Origin: an uncultured Eubacteriales bacterium
Lineage (GTDB): Bacteria; Bacillota; Clostridia; Oscillospirales; Acutalibacteraceae
NCBI GenBank assembly: GCA_900316925.1
Contig: ONEU01000077.1
Coordinates: 1 to 17,212 of the forward strand
Direction: 5' to 3'
DNA: 17,212 nucleotides
Part shown: positions 1 through 7,489 of the stretch, piece after piece
Position numbering within the stretch: position 1 is the first letter of the stretch
Layout: each line of letters starts with the position of its first letter
Notes under the pieces: model-generated
Databases searched by the model: none
Seen by the model: only the letters and a program-made list of their open reading frames with translations
Told to the model about the DNA's origin: nothing
Made by a program: the position numbers and the translations under genes

Positions 1-2515
1 AGCTCTGCTTGATCGTCCACCTCTTGTCGCTTGCCTTCTTGTAGAAGACAGCATACTGGTAATCACCTTTGCCGCCGGTTGCGGAAGCGTTTACGGTCAC
101 GCTCTTGCCGAGGTTGATGGTGGAAGCGGAAAGCTTGGAGGTGTTCTTGAGCTTAGCGCCAACAGTAATGGTGAAAAGCTTTCTGGCAACGGTGCCATCC
201 TTATCAATTGCTTTTACGGACAGCTGATACTTGCCTGCGAACTGGGGAGTAAAGGTAATGCTGCTGTTAGCAGATGCATTCTGCTTGGTGGTCCACTTGG
301 TAGCGGTGCTCTTCTTGTAGTAAACGGAATACTTGTAATCACCTGCGCCATCCTTGGCGGAAGCAGTGATCTTCACGCTCTCACCGGCGATCACGGAGGT
401 GGTGTCAACCTTAGAGGTATTGGTCAGGGGCTTGTTCACGGTAACAGTGAAGTATTTCTTGTCCACAGTACCCTCAGCGTCCTTAGCGTGTACGCAGATA
501 TCGTACTTGCCTGCCTCATCAAAGGTCATGGTCACGGTAGCGTTTGTTCCCATAGCCTGCTTGGTGTTCCACTTGGTTTTCTCAGCGTTCTTATAGAAGA
601 CAGCATACTGGTAACCTGCCTTGCCGCCCTTTGCGGAAGCGTTCACGGTCACGTTCTTACCCAGTACCACAACTTCTGCGGAAACAGTAGAGGTATTTAC
701 CAGGGGATCCTTTACGGTCGTCTTGAAGGTCTTAGCAGCGGTCTTGCCGGTCTTGGTATCCTTGACAACAACCTTCAGGTCGTAAGTACCCACAGCAGCG
801 GGCTTGAAACTTGCCTTCACAGCGGTGGTATAATCCTTCAGAGTGGTCCATTTGGTAGCGCTGCTCTTCTTGTAGTAATATGCATACTTGAAGGAGCCTG
901 AACCCTCGGCAGCAGCGCCCTTCATCTCCAGTGCATTGCCCAGGTTGACAACGCTGGGAGCAGTAGACTTATTCACGAGCTTCTTGTATACGTTTACATT
1001 GATGAGTCTGTCAGCAATAGAGCCGTTGCCGTCCTTGACCTTGACCAGTACCTCATAAGGCACGGAAGCGGAAGGCTTCACGGAAGCGGTGGTCTTGGTG
1101 CCGTAATCCTGAATCTTGGTCCAGGTGTTTGTGCCGGTCTTTCTGTAAGACATAGCATAGAGATAGGTGCCGTAGCCGCCCTCAGCAGCAGCATTGATAT
1201 TGATCTCATCGCCGATGGTGAGATGAGCCTTCTGCACCTTGGAGTTATTCTTCAGGATAGCAGGAACAGAAACCTTTCTCTCTACATTCTTTTCGGTAGT
1301 CTCATCACATCCGGCCAGAACCTTCAGGGTATGGTCGCCTACGGTAATGTCACCGGCAGTCTTGACAACCCAGGTTACCTGCTGAATCTTGCCGGCATCC
1401 AGAACGCCGATCGTCTTGACGGCGCTGTCGCCCACGATAGACATCTTGCTGGGCAGAACGAGCTTTGCGTAGGTATTGTGTGTTGCCTCGTTACCGATGT
1501 TCTGCACATAGCCGGTCACGGTAAAGGTATTGTACACCGGATTGCCGGTGGCCTGATCCACGCTCTTGGCGGTCACGATGGAGTCACTGTACATACTCAG
1601 GGAAAGCGGCGGATCTGTGTTCTGTGTCAGCTCACTCATGCCATAGTAGGTGGTATAGACACGGGACTCACCGGGAGCAAGCGGCTTCTGGTACCAGGTT
1701 ACGGCTACCGCACTGTCGCCGTTTTCTCTGCCTTCTGTTGTCTCATATTCCCAGGGGGTGCTGTCGACTCTGCCCCAGTTACAGAACTGTACTTTATCGG
1801 GGTTATTCACCGCATCACCGTCACGCAGGAAGGAACCCTGTGAAATAACTGTCGGAGAGGCCAGATCGTCAAAGGCCTGCCAATACTGCGGAATAGCGTC
1901 GCCCTCGAAGGTGGTCTCGGTAGTCACATCGCCCACGCCTGCCACACGGAACGGGGCACGGTCATTGCTGCCAAGCTTGGTGTCGAACATGATTCTCACA
2001 CCGACGTTATGCTCAACGGTATCCTCATTTGTCAGAACATACTTCACTTCCACCACGTCATCACGATTGGTAGATACATTTCTGACAAAGGAAAGAACCT
2101 GGCTGGCAGTTACCTTGCCGTCCAGATAGGAAGCGGTGGAGCTGTTCTGCTTGGCAACGTCCGAGTAAACGGGCTTTTCCGTCTTGGTGGTGGAATGATA
2201 CCTATTCTTCACATCATCGATCACAATGGTAGAGTAACTCGACCAGATGCTGTCCGGGAAACCGTACAGAAGCATCTTGTCGTTATCCGTATCAGAATCC
2301 GGGTTACCTCCCGTTGTTCCAAATACGAACTGACCGGATGACATATCAACGGACATCTTGATGTAGCCGTTGTACATATACCTGCCGTCAACCGTCACCT
2401 TATTGAGGTCTTCCGTTTCTGCAGCACTTACTGCAAGGGTCGTTGCACCTGCTGATCCGGCCAGAAGAGCCAGGGTCAGAGCACTTGAGGTTAGCGTCTT
2501 GAAAAACTTTTTCAA
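1..2515 (-). CDS. Secreted surface protein with tandem 92-residue tyrosine-rich repeats (5' part; runs off the left edge)
   Basis: The start is a TTG at 2515, nine bases after a perfect AAGGAGG (2531-2525); the frame stays open to the window edge (838 codons). Residues 1-31 form a signal peptide (MKKFFKT, then a hydrophobic core, cleavage near VSA-AE), so the product is exported. Residues about 33-297 are a beta-rich region I do not recognise; about 298-415 resembles a CARDB/Ig-like adhesion fold. From residue 421, Ig-like units begin at L421, L513, L605, L697 and L789, an exact 92-residue period. Each has an L-x-N-x-S start, a YxYAVFYKK-type strand and a TKWTT motif, as in proteins annotated 'triple tyrosine motif-containing' in ruminococci. 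The same repeat type ends the pullulanase at 13773. The C-terminus, where an anchor or dockerin could lie, is outside the window. Binding or display on the cell surface is inferred; no catalytic motif was seen. Confidence 0.85.
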   Translation of the reverse strand, partial: MKKFFKTLTSSALTLALLAGSAGATTLAVSAAETEDLNKVTVDGRYMYNGYIKMSVDMSSGQFVFGTTGGNPDSDTDNDKMLLYGFPDSIWSSYSTIVIDDVKNRYHSTTKTEKPVYSDVAKQNSSTASYLDGKVTASQVLSFVRNVSTNRDDVVEVKYVLTNEDTVEHNVGVRIMFDTKLGSNDRAPFRVAGVGDVTTETTFEGDAIPQYWQAFDDLASPTVISQGSFLRDGDAVNNPDKVQFCNWGRVDSTPWEYETTEGRENGDSAVAVTWYQKPLAPGESRVYTTYYGMSELTQNTDPPLSLSMYSDSIVTAKSVDQATGNPVYNTFTVTGYVQNIGNEATHNTYAKLVLPSKMSIVGDSAVKTIGVLDAGKIQQVTWVVKTAGDITVGDHTLKVLAGCDETTEKNVERKVSVPAILKNNSKVQKAHLTIGDEININAAAEGGYGTYLYAMSYRKTGTNTWTKIQDYGTKTTASVKPSASVPYEVLVKVKDGNGSIADRLINVNVYKKLVNKSTAPSVVNLGNALEMKGAAAEGSGSFKYAYYYKKSSATKWTTLKDYTTAVKASFKPAAVGTYDLKVVVKDTKTGKTAAKTFKTTVKDPLVNTSTVSAEVVVLGKNVTVNASAKGGKAGYQYAVFYKNAEKTKWNTKQAMGTNATVTMTFDEAGKYDICVHAKDAEGTVDKKYFTVTVNKPLTNTSKVDTTSVIAGESVKITASAKDGAGDYKYSVYYKKSTATKWTTKQNASANSSITFTPQFAGKYQLSVKAIDKDGTVARKLFTITVGAKLKNTSKLSASTINLGKSVTVNASATGGKGDYQYAVFYKKASDKRWTIKQS

Positions 2516-2563
2516 TTCAGTATTCCTCCTTAACAATAGTACGGTTTTCTCCCGCCTGATTTT

Positions 2564-2592
2564 ATTATATCTGCGATTTTTCACGTTGTCAA
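2564..2592 (-). promoter_or_regulatory. Sigma-A promoter of the surface-protein gene
   Basis: On the minus strand a perfect TTGACA (2592-2587) is followed by a 17-base spacer and a perfect TATAAT (2569-2564). Transcription should start near 2557, leaving a leader of about 40 bases before the AAGGAGG and TTG start. A consensus promoter of this quality suggests strong expression independent of the phage operon upstream, which has its own terminator. Confidence 0.9.
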
Positions 2593-2794
2593 TCGAAGTT
2601 TTCCGGCTTTTTTCCCCGAGAAAGTCGGCACTTTACCATGCTGAATCGAAAAAGCAGCAATACTGCACAATAATTTCTTTCCAATCCCTTCCAATTACAA
2701 CTTTTTGACTGCCATTATCGGTATTTTTTGTATATTCTATCGTTTTCAACCCCTTTTTTACCGGATATTTGTTGATGTATACAAAATTTCAATC

Positions 2795-2842
2795 AAAAAG
2801 CCGGCAGCGTTGTTTCTCGTTCCGAAATAACACTACCAGCTT
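2795..2842 (-). terminator. Intrinsic terminator of the phage-derived operon
   Basis: Read on the minus strand, 2842-2824 pairs with 2816-2798 in a 19-base-pair stem with three G-U wobbles and one mismatch, closing a 7-base loop (2823-2817). A run of five T residues (2799-2795) follows or overlaps the stem base. It lies five bases after the stop codon of the last baseplate gene (2848), so it marks the 3' end of the operon and separates it from the surface-protein gene. Confidence 0.85.
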
Positions 2843-2847
2843 CATTG

Positions 2848-3324
2848 TCAGCCTCCAGTCACAAGCACTTTAATGTCCGTCCAGCAGGGAAGCAGTCTGC
2901 TCATTTCTGATTCCAGGCGGCTCTGCTGTGCCGCACTCATGGTCTGCGGCGTTTCCAGGGTGATCCGGAGCCGCGTGGGGTCAAACACGAACCGTCCTGT
3001 CAGCCCGAAGCTTGCGATCACCTTGGCCAGATCTCCGGACGTCACATCCCTCGTCCCCACCGACATGGCCGCCGTCAATGCGCTTCTCCTGCCGGCAAGG
3101 GTATGGTTGAAGTTCATGCGCCTGATTATTGCCTCCCGCATGGTCAGTCCCTCCGCTTCTGCCGTACTGACAAAGCACTCCCGCAGCAGCTCCTCCAGTT
3201 CCCCGAAAAACAGCTCCAGTCCCTCCGCATAGGCAGCAAGCTCCGCATAGATCACGCTGTTGTCACCGGGGTCATACAGTCCTGTTTCAGACAGCAGCTC
3301 ACACAAATGTTCCAGTTCCGTCAT
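2848..3324 (-). CDS. Baseplate wedge protein, gpI/XkdU/Mu gp48-like (DUF2313 type)
   Basis: The 158-residue product is the last gene of the phage operon. Size, an acidic helical N-terminus (MTELEHLCELLSETGLY), a middle part with LTMREAIIRR and a beta-rich C-terminus (RFVFDPTRLRITLETP) fit the YmfQ/XkdU/Mu gp48 group that sits directly after gpJ in Mu- and PBSX-like tails. In the family this protein joins the wedge to the fibres. Start ATG with AGGAGG six bases upstream; the gap after the gpJ stop is 10 bases. No fibre gene follows. The assignment rests on composition and strict gene order, not on a catalytic motif. Confidence 0.75.
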   Translation of the reverse strand: MTELEHLCELLSETGLYDPGDNSVIYAELAAYAEGLELFFGELEELLRECFVSTAEAEGLTMREAIIRRMNFNHTLAGRRSALTAAMSVGTRDVTSGDLAKVIASFGLTGRFVFDPTRLRITLETPQTMSAAQQSRLESEMSRLLPCWTDIKVLVTGG

Positions 3325-3334
3325 ACGCTGCCTC

Positions 3335-4387
3335 CTACTGCATCTCTGTAACCGTCATGCTGTTGAGCATTCCGATCTTGGCGTTGTTCACACTCACATC
3401 CTGCATGGAAGAAAAGGCATAGTTATCCACACCCTCCGCTTCCAGCAGCGCTTTCCCCAGTTCCGACAGCTTTACATCTTCACCCACTTTGAGCCGCAGG
3501 AAAAATGTCCGTATGGCTTCCTCGGCATTGGTTTTCGCCTGTGCAAAGGTATAACCGTCCTCCGGTCGGATACTCACGGTCACATCCACCATTTCACCGC
3601 CTGTATTCTGAATGATCAGACTGATCCCCAGGGGCTTTGCCTGCTCCAGCAGCTCTCCCGCCCTTGAGAAAGCAGCCTGGGACGGCACGGCACCCTGTCC
3701 GGCTAAAATCACGATCACATAGCCGGGATTTTCCATATTGGTATAGGCCTTTGCCGAATAGATTCCCTCCACACTCTGAGCGATGGCTTCAAAATAGGCC
3801 GCATTACCGCCGCCGGGACTGATGCGGTAGCTTTCGAGGATGCGTTCCCGCAGTTCTTCGTCCGTCTCATCATCGGTCCCGCCGGTGAAGGAGCCGGAAT
3901 TGTCGATACTCAGTCCCACCGAGAAGTAGGTCACGATGGTTTTCACCTTGCCGACACCGATATTGTACTGCTTGCCGCTGTGTTCGGCTTCACAGTCCGC
4001 CAACAGATAAGTAGAACCCCTGTGCAAGGTATAATCCTCCACGGTCACATACCGCAGGGAGCCGTCCGCCGTGGAACAGATCGTCCCTGCCGGAATGAGC
4101 ACATCATACTCCGGCGGCATATCCGCTTCAAACACGATCCTACCCTGGGCCTTTGTCCCCTGGCGTCTCTGCAGTCCCCGCTGTGCGGCGTGCAGGTCAA
4201 GCTGCTCACCCACGGCTGTCTGCGGGAACATCTGCCGTCTGAGCCAGTCTATCTCACTATTGAGGGAAAACAGTTCCCCGGCCAGCACCCGCAGACGGAT
4301 GCCGATATCACTTGCCTCCTGGGGCACATAGCCCGACAGCTCCGTAAATTTATCGTTCATTCTCTCCAGAATGGTTTCATACGTCAT
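3335..4387 (-). CDS. Baseplate wedge protein J (gp47/gpJ, XkdT-like)
   Basis: The 350-residue product is a clear baseplate J protein, a structural wedge subunit. Hallmarks are the N-terminal YETILERMNDKFTELSGYVP, the stretch around LDLHAAQRGLQRRQGTKAQG, the central PAGTICSTADG..RYVTVEDYTL block, and TDDETDEELRERIL followed by SPGGGNAAYFEAIAQSVEGI, the most conserved part of the family. Length matches PBSX XkdT. An AAGGAGG at 4404-4398 serves ATG 4387 (10-base spacing); an in-frame TTG three bases earlier (4390) is also possible. It is preceded by the gp25-type gene and followed by the gpI-type gene, the usual wedge order. In known contractile systems the wedge triggers sheath contraction, yet no sheath gene is present here. 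Confidence 0.93.
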   Translation of the reverse strand: MTYETILERMNDKFTELSGYVPQEASDIGIRLRVLAGELFSLNSEIDWLRRQMFPQTAVGEQLDLHAAQRGLQRRQGTKAQGRIVFEADMPPEYDVLIPAGTICSTADGSLRYVTVEDYTLHRGSTYLLADCEAEHSGKQYNIGVGKVKTIVTYFSVGLSIDNSGSFTGGTDDETDEELRERILESYRISPGGGNAAYFEAIAQSVEGIYSAKAYTNMENPGYVIVILAGQGAVPSQAAFSRAGELLEQAKPLGISLIIQNTGGEMVDVTVSIRPEDGYTFAQAKTNAEEAIRTFFLRLKVGEDVKLSELGKALLEAEGVDNYAFSSMQDVSVNNAKIGMLNSMTVTEMQ

Positions 4388-4405
4388 CAAGACACGTTTC
4401 CTCCT

Positions 4406-4729
4406 TTATCGTTTCACGATGATCTCATAGTGCTGCCCCTCATACGATATCCGCACCAGCAGTTCTCCGCCGGAGAGCTCCGCCGAAAGCACCTCCGCAC
4501 CCGGCAGGAGGATGAGTGCTTCCCGTGCGAGAGCTTCCGCCTGATGAATCGTCAGGGGCGTCTCTTCCGACAACCGGCTGCCAAGCCTTCGGTCATACAG
4601 AAACCTCCCCCGTCTTGCCGAAAGCAGGATATACAATTGCTGTGCGGTCTCGTCGGTGTCCGAGATCAGATAAGGCAGTCCTCTGTCGTCGAGAGCGAGA
4701 TCACCGCTCCGGCTCAATGCACTGTCCAT
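4406..4729 (-). CDS. Baseplate wedge protein, gp25/gpW-like (XkdS-like)
   Basis: I place the start at ATG 4729 (107 residues) because GGGAGG lies just upstream and the preceding stop ends at 4732; an upstream in-frame ATG at 4744 would sit on top of this site. The sequence GDLALDDRGLPYLISDTDETAQQLYILL, then RRGRFLYDRRLGSRL and a helical segment rich in E/A (HQAEALAREALILLPG), is typical of the DUF2634/gp25 fold. These small proteins form the core of the wedge with gpJ. Position between spike and gpJ agrees. In contractile tails gp25 nucleates sheath assembly, so its retention without a sheath gene is notable. Confidence 0.8.
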   Translation of the reverse strand: MDSALSRSGDLALDDRGLPYLISDTDETAQQLYILLSARRGRFLYDRRLGSRLSEETPLTIHQAEALAREALILLPGAEVLSAELSGGELLVRISYEGQHYEIIVKR

Positions 4730-4731
4730 GC

Positions 4732-5094
4732 TCACACCTCCCATCTCTGCCCGTTGATATACACCTCACCGCAGATATCAATTTTCCCGTCTGCATGAAG
4801 GTGGATATAGGTATTGCTCCCGGCATGGAGCACCACTTCTCCGGGTTCAAGACCATAGCGGTTGGTGCGCTGCTTGACGCCGATGCACAGTCTCTCACTA
4901 TCGCCGGAGATCACCACCGCATCGGTATCCGACTGCGGAATCGACTCCACTCCCCATGGTGCTACCAGTGAAAACTGTCCGGTTCCGTTCTGTGCCGCAG
5001 CCGAGATCCTTCTGTCCGCACTGCCCAGGATCCTCCCGGCGGTACAGCTCTTGGCCTGCTGTCTGCGTCGGTTGATTCTTTCCGACAGCTTCAT
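4732..5094 (-). CDS. Baseplate spike protein, gp45/gpV-like
   Basis: The 120-residue product has a charged N-terminus, a middle with NGTGQFSLVAPWGVESIP and SGDSERLCIGVKQ, and a C-terminal beta-rich part with GEVVLHAGS, YIHLHADGKI and a closing GEVYINGQ. This is the pattern of Mu gp45/P2 gpV-type central spikes, whose trimer ends in an intertwined beta structure. It is short for the family and lacks an obvious HxH tip motif for iron. The ATG overlaps the hub stop codon in an ATGA, with GGGAGG upstream, which implies translational coupling. It should sit on the gpD-type hub encoded just before it. Confidence 0.8.
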   Translation of the reverse strand: MKLSERINRRRQQAKSCTAGRILGSADRRISAAAQNGTGQFSLVAPWGVESIPQSDTDAVVISGDSERLCIGVKQRTNRYGLEPGEVVLHAGSNTYIHLHADGKIDICGEVYINGQRWEV

Positions 5095-6014
5095 TTTTGT
5101 TCCTCCCTTTTTCTTCCTGCCCGCAATACGGTGCGTTCTCCGCCGGAATCCAGCCGATAGTTCAGCTCCCGCAGGACAAACTGTCCGCTGACACCCTCCA
5201 CAATCAGCTCCGTACCGATCTCACACAGCAATCTGCCGCTGTAATCCACCGTGAGCAGTTCATAGTTATCCTCCGCCTGTCGCAGACGTGCTTCGTCTGC
5301 CAGCACCGAGCGGCTCTTGCTGTCAATGGAATTGGCGTACCGTCTCCGCCTCACCCCGCAGGCATCTGCCAGACTGCTGCTCAGCTTCATATCATAGCCG
5401 CCCTGGGTGCAGGTTCTCGCACACACCTCCGAGATCAGTTCCCGGTTGCTGCGGCGGTGCTGCAGGCGCAGGATACGTCTGCCCGACAGCATGACTGTCC
5501 CGGGACTGCTCCCGGAAAGGTCGATCACCCCGTCCGGACGGATTCTTGCGCGGGGCAGCCCTGCCAGGGAACAATACTCTTTCAGCACCGTCCACTCGCT
5601 CATCCCCTTGCTGACGGTCATTTCTCCGGGGAAGATGACATCCTCCCCCACAAAGGAAGAAAACCCCAGGGGTGCAAAATGCCGCTTCATCAGCAGCGAC
5701 ATAGAGGGCATACAATAGGTCTGGGGCAGGGCTTCATTGTCCAGGAGCAGTGCGGCAAGACTTCTCACCGTCACCGTGAGCAGGATGCCGGCACTCCCCT
5801 GCTCCTCCGTCTGCTGGTCAACAATCCCCCGCAGCACACAGACATCCCCGTCCCAGAGCTCCGCCTCTGTCAATACCGGGATCCTGCCGTCCACCGCGAA
5901 TACCGCCGTCAGACAGTCAGCCGGAGCGCTGTCAGAGGCTTCAAAGCTCGCCTTCAGCGGTTGGTACAGGTCCGCAGCCTGGCCGTTTTTCCCGTACAGC
6001 ACAAATTTCAGCAC
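5091..6014 (-). CDS. Baseplate hub protein, gpD/XkdQ-like (late control D family)
   Basis: The start I choose is GTG 6014 (307 residues, beginning MLKFVLYGKNGQAADLYQ), because AAAGGAG lies eight bases upstream and the GTG overlaps the TGA of the LysM gene. A longer frame reaching back to 6122 would run far into that gene. The order of features fits XkdQ/gpD: an N-terminal beta barrel with LWDGDVCVLRGIVDQQ, LTVTVRSLAALLLDNEAL, a helical DUF-like centre (GMSEWTVLKEYCSLAGLPRARIRPDG) and a C-terminal block with EDNYELLTVDYSG and GQFVLRELNYRL. In tails this protein forms the trimeric hub that joins tube and spike. Flanked by LysM and spike genes, as in PBSX-type clusters. Confidence 0.82.
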   Translation of the reverse strand: MLKFVLYGKNGQAADLYQPLKASFEASDSAPADCLTAVFAVDGRIPVLTEAELWDGDVCVLRGIVDQQTEEQGSAGILLTVTVRSLAALLLDNEALPQTYCMPSMSLLMKRHFAPLGFSSFVGEDVIFPGEMTVSKGMSEWTVLKEYCSLAGLPRARIRPDGVIDLSGSSPGTVMLSGRRILRLQHRRSNRELISEVCARTCTQGGYDMKLSSSLADACGVRRRRYANSIDSKSRSVLADEARLRQAEDNYELLTVDYSGRLLCEIGTELIVEGVSGQFVLRELNYRLDSGGERTVLRAGRKREEQK

Positions 6015-6529
6015 AGACGCAGCTCCTTTCCTGCCGTCACCCTGATATCCGGACGTCTGACCCAAGGGTTGAGCACCATCAGTTCTTCGACATCCCTGCC
6101 GTAAGCATCCGCATAGTCCCACAAGCAGTGCTGTCCGTCCGTCACCACCACCCGTACAGCGCCGGCGCCGTCGTGTTTACGGCTCTCGGCAAAACGGAAG
6201 GTATAATGGATCACACCCTCCTCGTCCTTTCCCACTAACTCCAGGCTTTCAAAAAACGCCGCCATCGGACTCTGGGAGGGCACATACAGACTGCCCGTTC
6301 CCCCCTGGTCAAACACCGCCCTGAGCCGCTGAAAATCCGACGCCGCCTCTGCACCGAAGAACTCACCCTCTCCGGTGACCACTCTGCCGCCGGTTCCCGT
6401 TTCGGCAATGATATCCTCGCCAAAGGGTTTTCTGGTCCTTGTCACATGGCGGCTGTGTGAAATCCGGATAACAGACGGGTTTACAGGAAAAATAAAATCC
6501 CGAAAGCTCATTTTTCCGCTACAATTCAT
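6008..6529 (-). CDS. LysM-domain baseplate protein (XkdP-like)
   Basis: The start ATG 6529 (173 residues) has AGGAGG six bases upstream; the frame extends further 5' but without support. Residues about 8-125 (FRDFIFPVNP.., then TGGRVVTGEGEFFG.. and ESLELVGKDEEGVIHYTFRFAE) match the N-terminal part of tail proteins placed between tape measure and hub. The C-terminal 45 residues contain a LysM-like unit (WDYADAYGRDVEELMVLNPW, ending VTAGKELRL). In PBSX and related contractile systems XkdP-type LysM proteins belong to the inner baseplate, clamping hub to wedge; binding to peptidoglycan is a family suggestion. It overlaps the 51-residue ORF upstream by 11 bases and the hub downstream by 7. Confidence 0.8.
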   Translation of the reverse strand: MNCSGKMSFRDFIFPVNPSVIRISHSRHVTRTRKPFGEDIIAETGTGGRVVTGEGEFFGAEAASDFQRLRAVFDQGGTGSLYVPSQSPMAAFFESLELVGKDEEGVIHYTFRFAESRKHDGAGAVRVVVTDGQHCLWDYADAYGRDVEELMVLNPWVRRPDIRVTAGKELRLC

Positions 6530-6674
6530 TGATTTCCTCCTCCAGGTCCAACAGCCGTTCATAGCGCAGGCTGTCATTTTCCACGATCTCCGAGAGTTCC
6601 GTCAGCCGCTGCATTTCCTCCGCCAGAAAGCCGCCGCTGCTGCGAAGCTCCGCTGCAAAATCAAGTTCCCTCAT
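6519..6674 (-). CDS. 51-residue acidic helical peptide in the tape-measure/chaperone position
   Basis: This small ORF starts with an ATG overlapping the end of the tail-tube gene (the tube stop is at 6661-6663) and ends with TAG at 6521-6519, inside the start of the LysM gene. It fills the only gap between these genes. The product (MRELDFAAELRSSGG..., then a run of leucine- and glutamate-rich heptads ending EEEINEL) is predicted to be almost entirely helical and acidic, with no membrane segment. In PBSX-like tails this slot holds the tail assembly chaperone and the very long tape-measure gene. I do not recognise the peptide by family. It may be a reduced chaperone or a very short ruler; both are inference. 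Overlapping starts and stops make translation likely. Confidence 0.65.
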   Translation of the reverse strand: MRELDFAAELRSSGGFLAEEMQRLTELSEIVENDSLRYERLLDLEEEINEL

Positions 6675-7053
6675 GTTCTTCCTCCACCGTCATACGCAGG
6701 GCCGTAATGCTGATATGCTCCCGGAAGCGCTCCTTATCCGCAAGCACCTTGAAATCGTCAAACAAACAGCCCTCCAGCGTGATCCTGAGCCCATCCATCC
6801 ACAGCACTACCGTGAAATGGTCGAGATCATAATAATTACAGTTTTCAAAAGGGCGCCGGAAGCGCACCCCCACGAGATTGAGCTTATATTCGCGTTTTCC
6901 CTCGAGATGCGCTGCATCGGCGCCGCAAAAGCAGGAGCGCACCCGATGGATCTCGGAACGCTTGCGCAGCTCTGCCATTTCCGCCTGCAGCAGCGGCTGT
7001 CCGTTGATGCTGATGTTCACATCCCTGCCGCACAGTGCCGCCTGTTCATTCAT
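6661..7053 (-). CDS. Probable tail tube protein (XkdM-like position)
   Basis: The 130-residue product starts at an ATG with GAGGAGG upstream. It looks all-beta, with an N-terminal strand (DVNISINGQPLLQAEM), a basic central part (RKRSEIHRVRSCFCG), YKLNLVGVRFRRPF and a C-terminal block with HFTVVLWMDGLRITLEGCLF and REHISITALRMTVEE. Size and place (after the tail terminator, before the chaperone/ruler slot) fit a tail tube subunit, which forms the hollow channel for DNA. The family signal is weak, so another small tail structural protein is possible. In PBSX a sheath gene of over 400 codons precedes the tube; here the upstream gap is only 31 bases. Confidence 0.55.
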   Translation of the reverse strand: MNEQAALCGRDVNISINGQPLLQAEMAELRKRSEIHRVRSCFCGADAAHLEGKREYKLNLVGVRFRRPFENCNYYDLDHFTVVLWMDGLRITLEGCLFDDFKVLADKERFREHISITALRMTVEEEHEGT

Positions 7054-7084
7054 TCTCTCTCCTCCTCAAACACACTACCCCCGA

Positions 7085-7489
7085 TTATCCTTCAACGCTC
7101 ATCCATTCTCTCAGCCGAAGGTTCATTATTACTTTATATGCAAAACTGTTCCTGTCGTACACAGCCCTTTCGACAGACACCGCGGTGATCTGACGGTTCC
7201 CGTCCTCTTCCAGCAGTGCCCTGCACACCTTCCCGGCACATTCCTCACAGAAAGCACCCCCCTGCTGTTCCGCCGTGAACACCGTCACCTGCACACTTCC
7301 CCCATGGAGCAGACGGTTCCCCGTTCCCAACAGGAACGTCTCCTCCTCCTGCAGGCTGTCAAGACATACCACCGGTTTTGTCAGCGGATAGGCACATTCC
7401 GTCTCCGGCAGACTATGGATGATCTCATAATCTCTGACCCGTTCGTTCATTTTCAGCGCTGCGATCAGATCCTCCGTCAAACAGATCAT
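7085..7489 (-). CDS. Tail terminator / tail completion protein
   Basis: The 134-residue product begins MICLTEDLIAALKMNERV and has a mixed alpha/beta layout with RLLHGGSVQVTVFTAE near the middle, an E/C-rich helix (GGAFCEECAGKVCRALLEED) and a C-terminal strand pair (YDRNSFAYKVIMNLRLREWM). A closing strand of this kind, with a short helix before it, is usual for tail terminator and minor tail proteins that cap the tail tube at the head side. Its place after the head-closure gene and before the tube supports this. The ATG overlaps the stop of the upstream gene (ATGA). Family assignment is by order and general fold pattern, so confidence is moderate. Confidence 0.6.
   Translation of the reverse strand: MICLTEDLIAALKMNERVRDYEIIHSLPETECAYPLTKPVVCLDSLQEEETFLLGTGNRLLHGGSVQVTVFTAEQQGGAFCEECAGKVCRALLEEDGNRQITAVSVERAVYDRNSFAYKVIMNLRLREWMSVEG

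Larger units (their letters stand above)
2516..2847. other. AT-rich intergenic region between phage operon and surface-protein gene
   Basis: This 332-base stretch holds the terminator of the phage operon (2795-2842), the promoter and ribosome site of the surface-protein gene (2525-2592), and about 200 bases of AT-rich sequence with no supportable ORF. The position is where tail-fibre and lysis genes would follow the last baseplate gene in a full prophage; none is present. I saw no integrase remnant, no tRNA and no repeat shared with the region at 13461-13772 that would suggest attachment sites. Confidence 0.75.

Noticed and set aside
1..1300. Tandem repeats as a possible CRISPR array
   Set aside because: The period is 276 bases, coding, and the copies differ in sequence; no short identical repeats with unique spacers occur.
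1223..1843. A 206-codon plus-strand frame and others in 354-2708
   Set aside because: All are antisense to the secreted repeat protein, whose signal peptide, promoter and regular repeats make it the true gene.
1..2515. Surface protein as the tail fibre of the phage block
   Set aside because: It has an export signal, its own promoter and a terminator between it and gpI, and the same repeats as a host pullulanase, so it is a host surface protein.
2633..2670. Second terminator-like inverted repeat in the left intergenic region
   Set aside because: A short stem can be drawn around 2605-2630 but it has no T run in either direction and lies just upstream of the promoter.
6530..6577. Longer N-terminus of the LysM protein (start at 6577)
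   Set aside because: The extra residues overlap the 51-codon ORF and lack a ribosome site, while ATG 6529 has AGGAGG at proper spacing.
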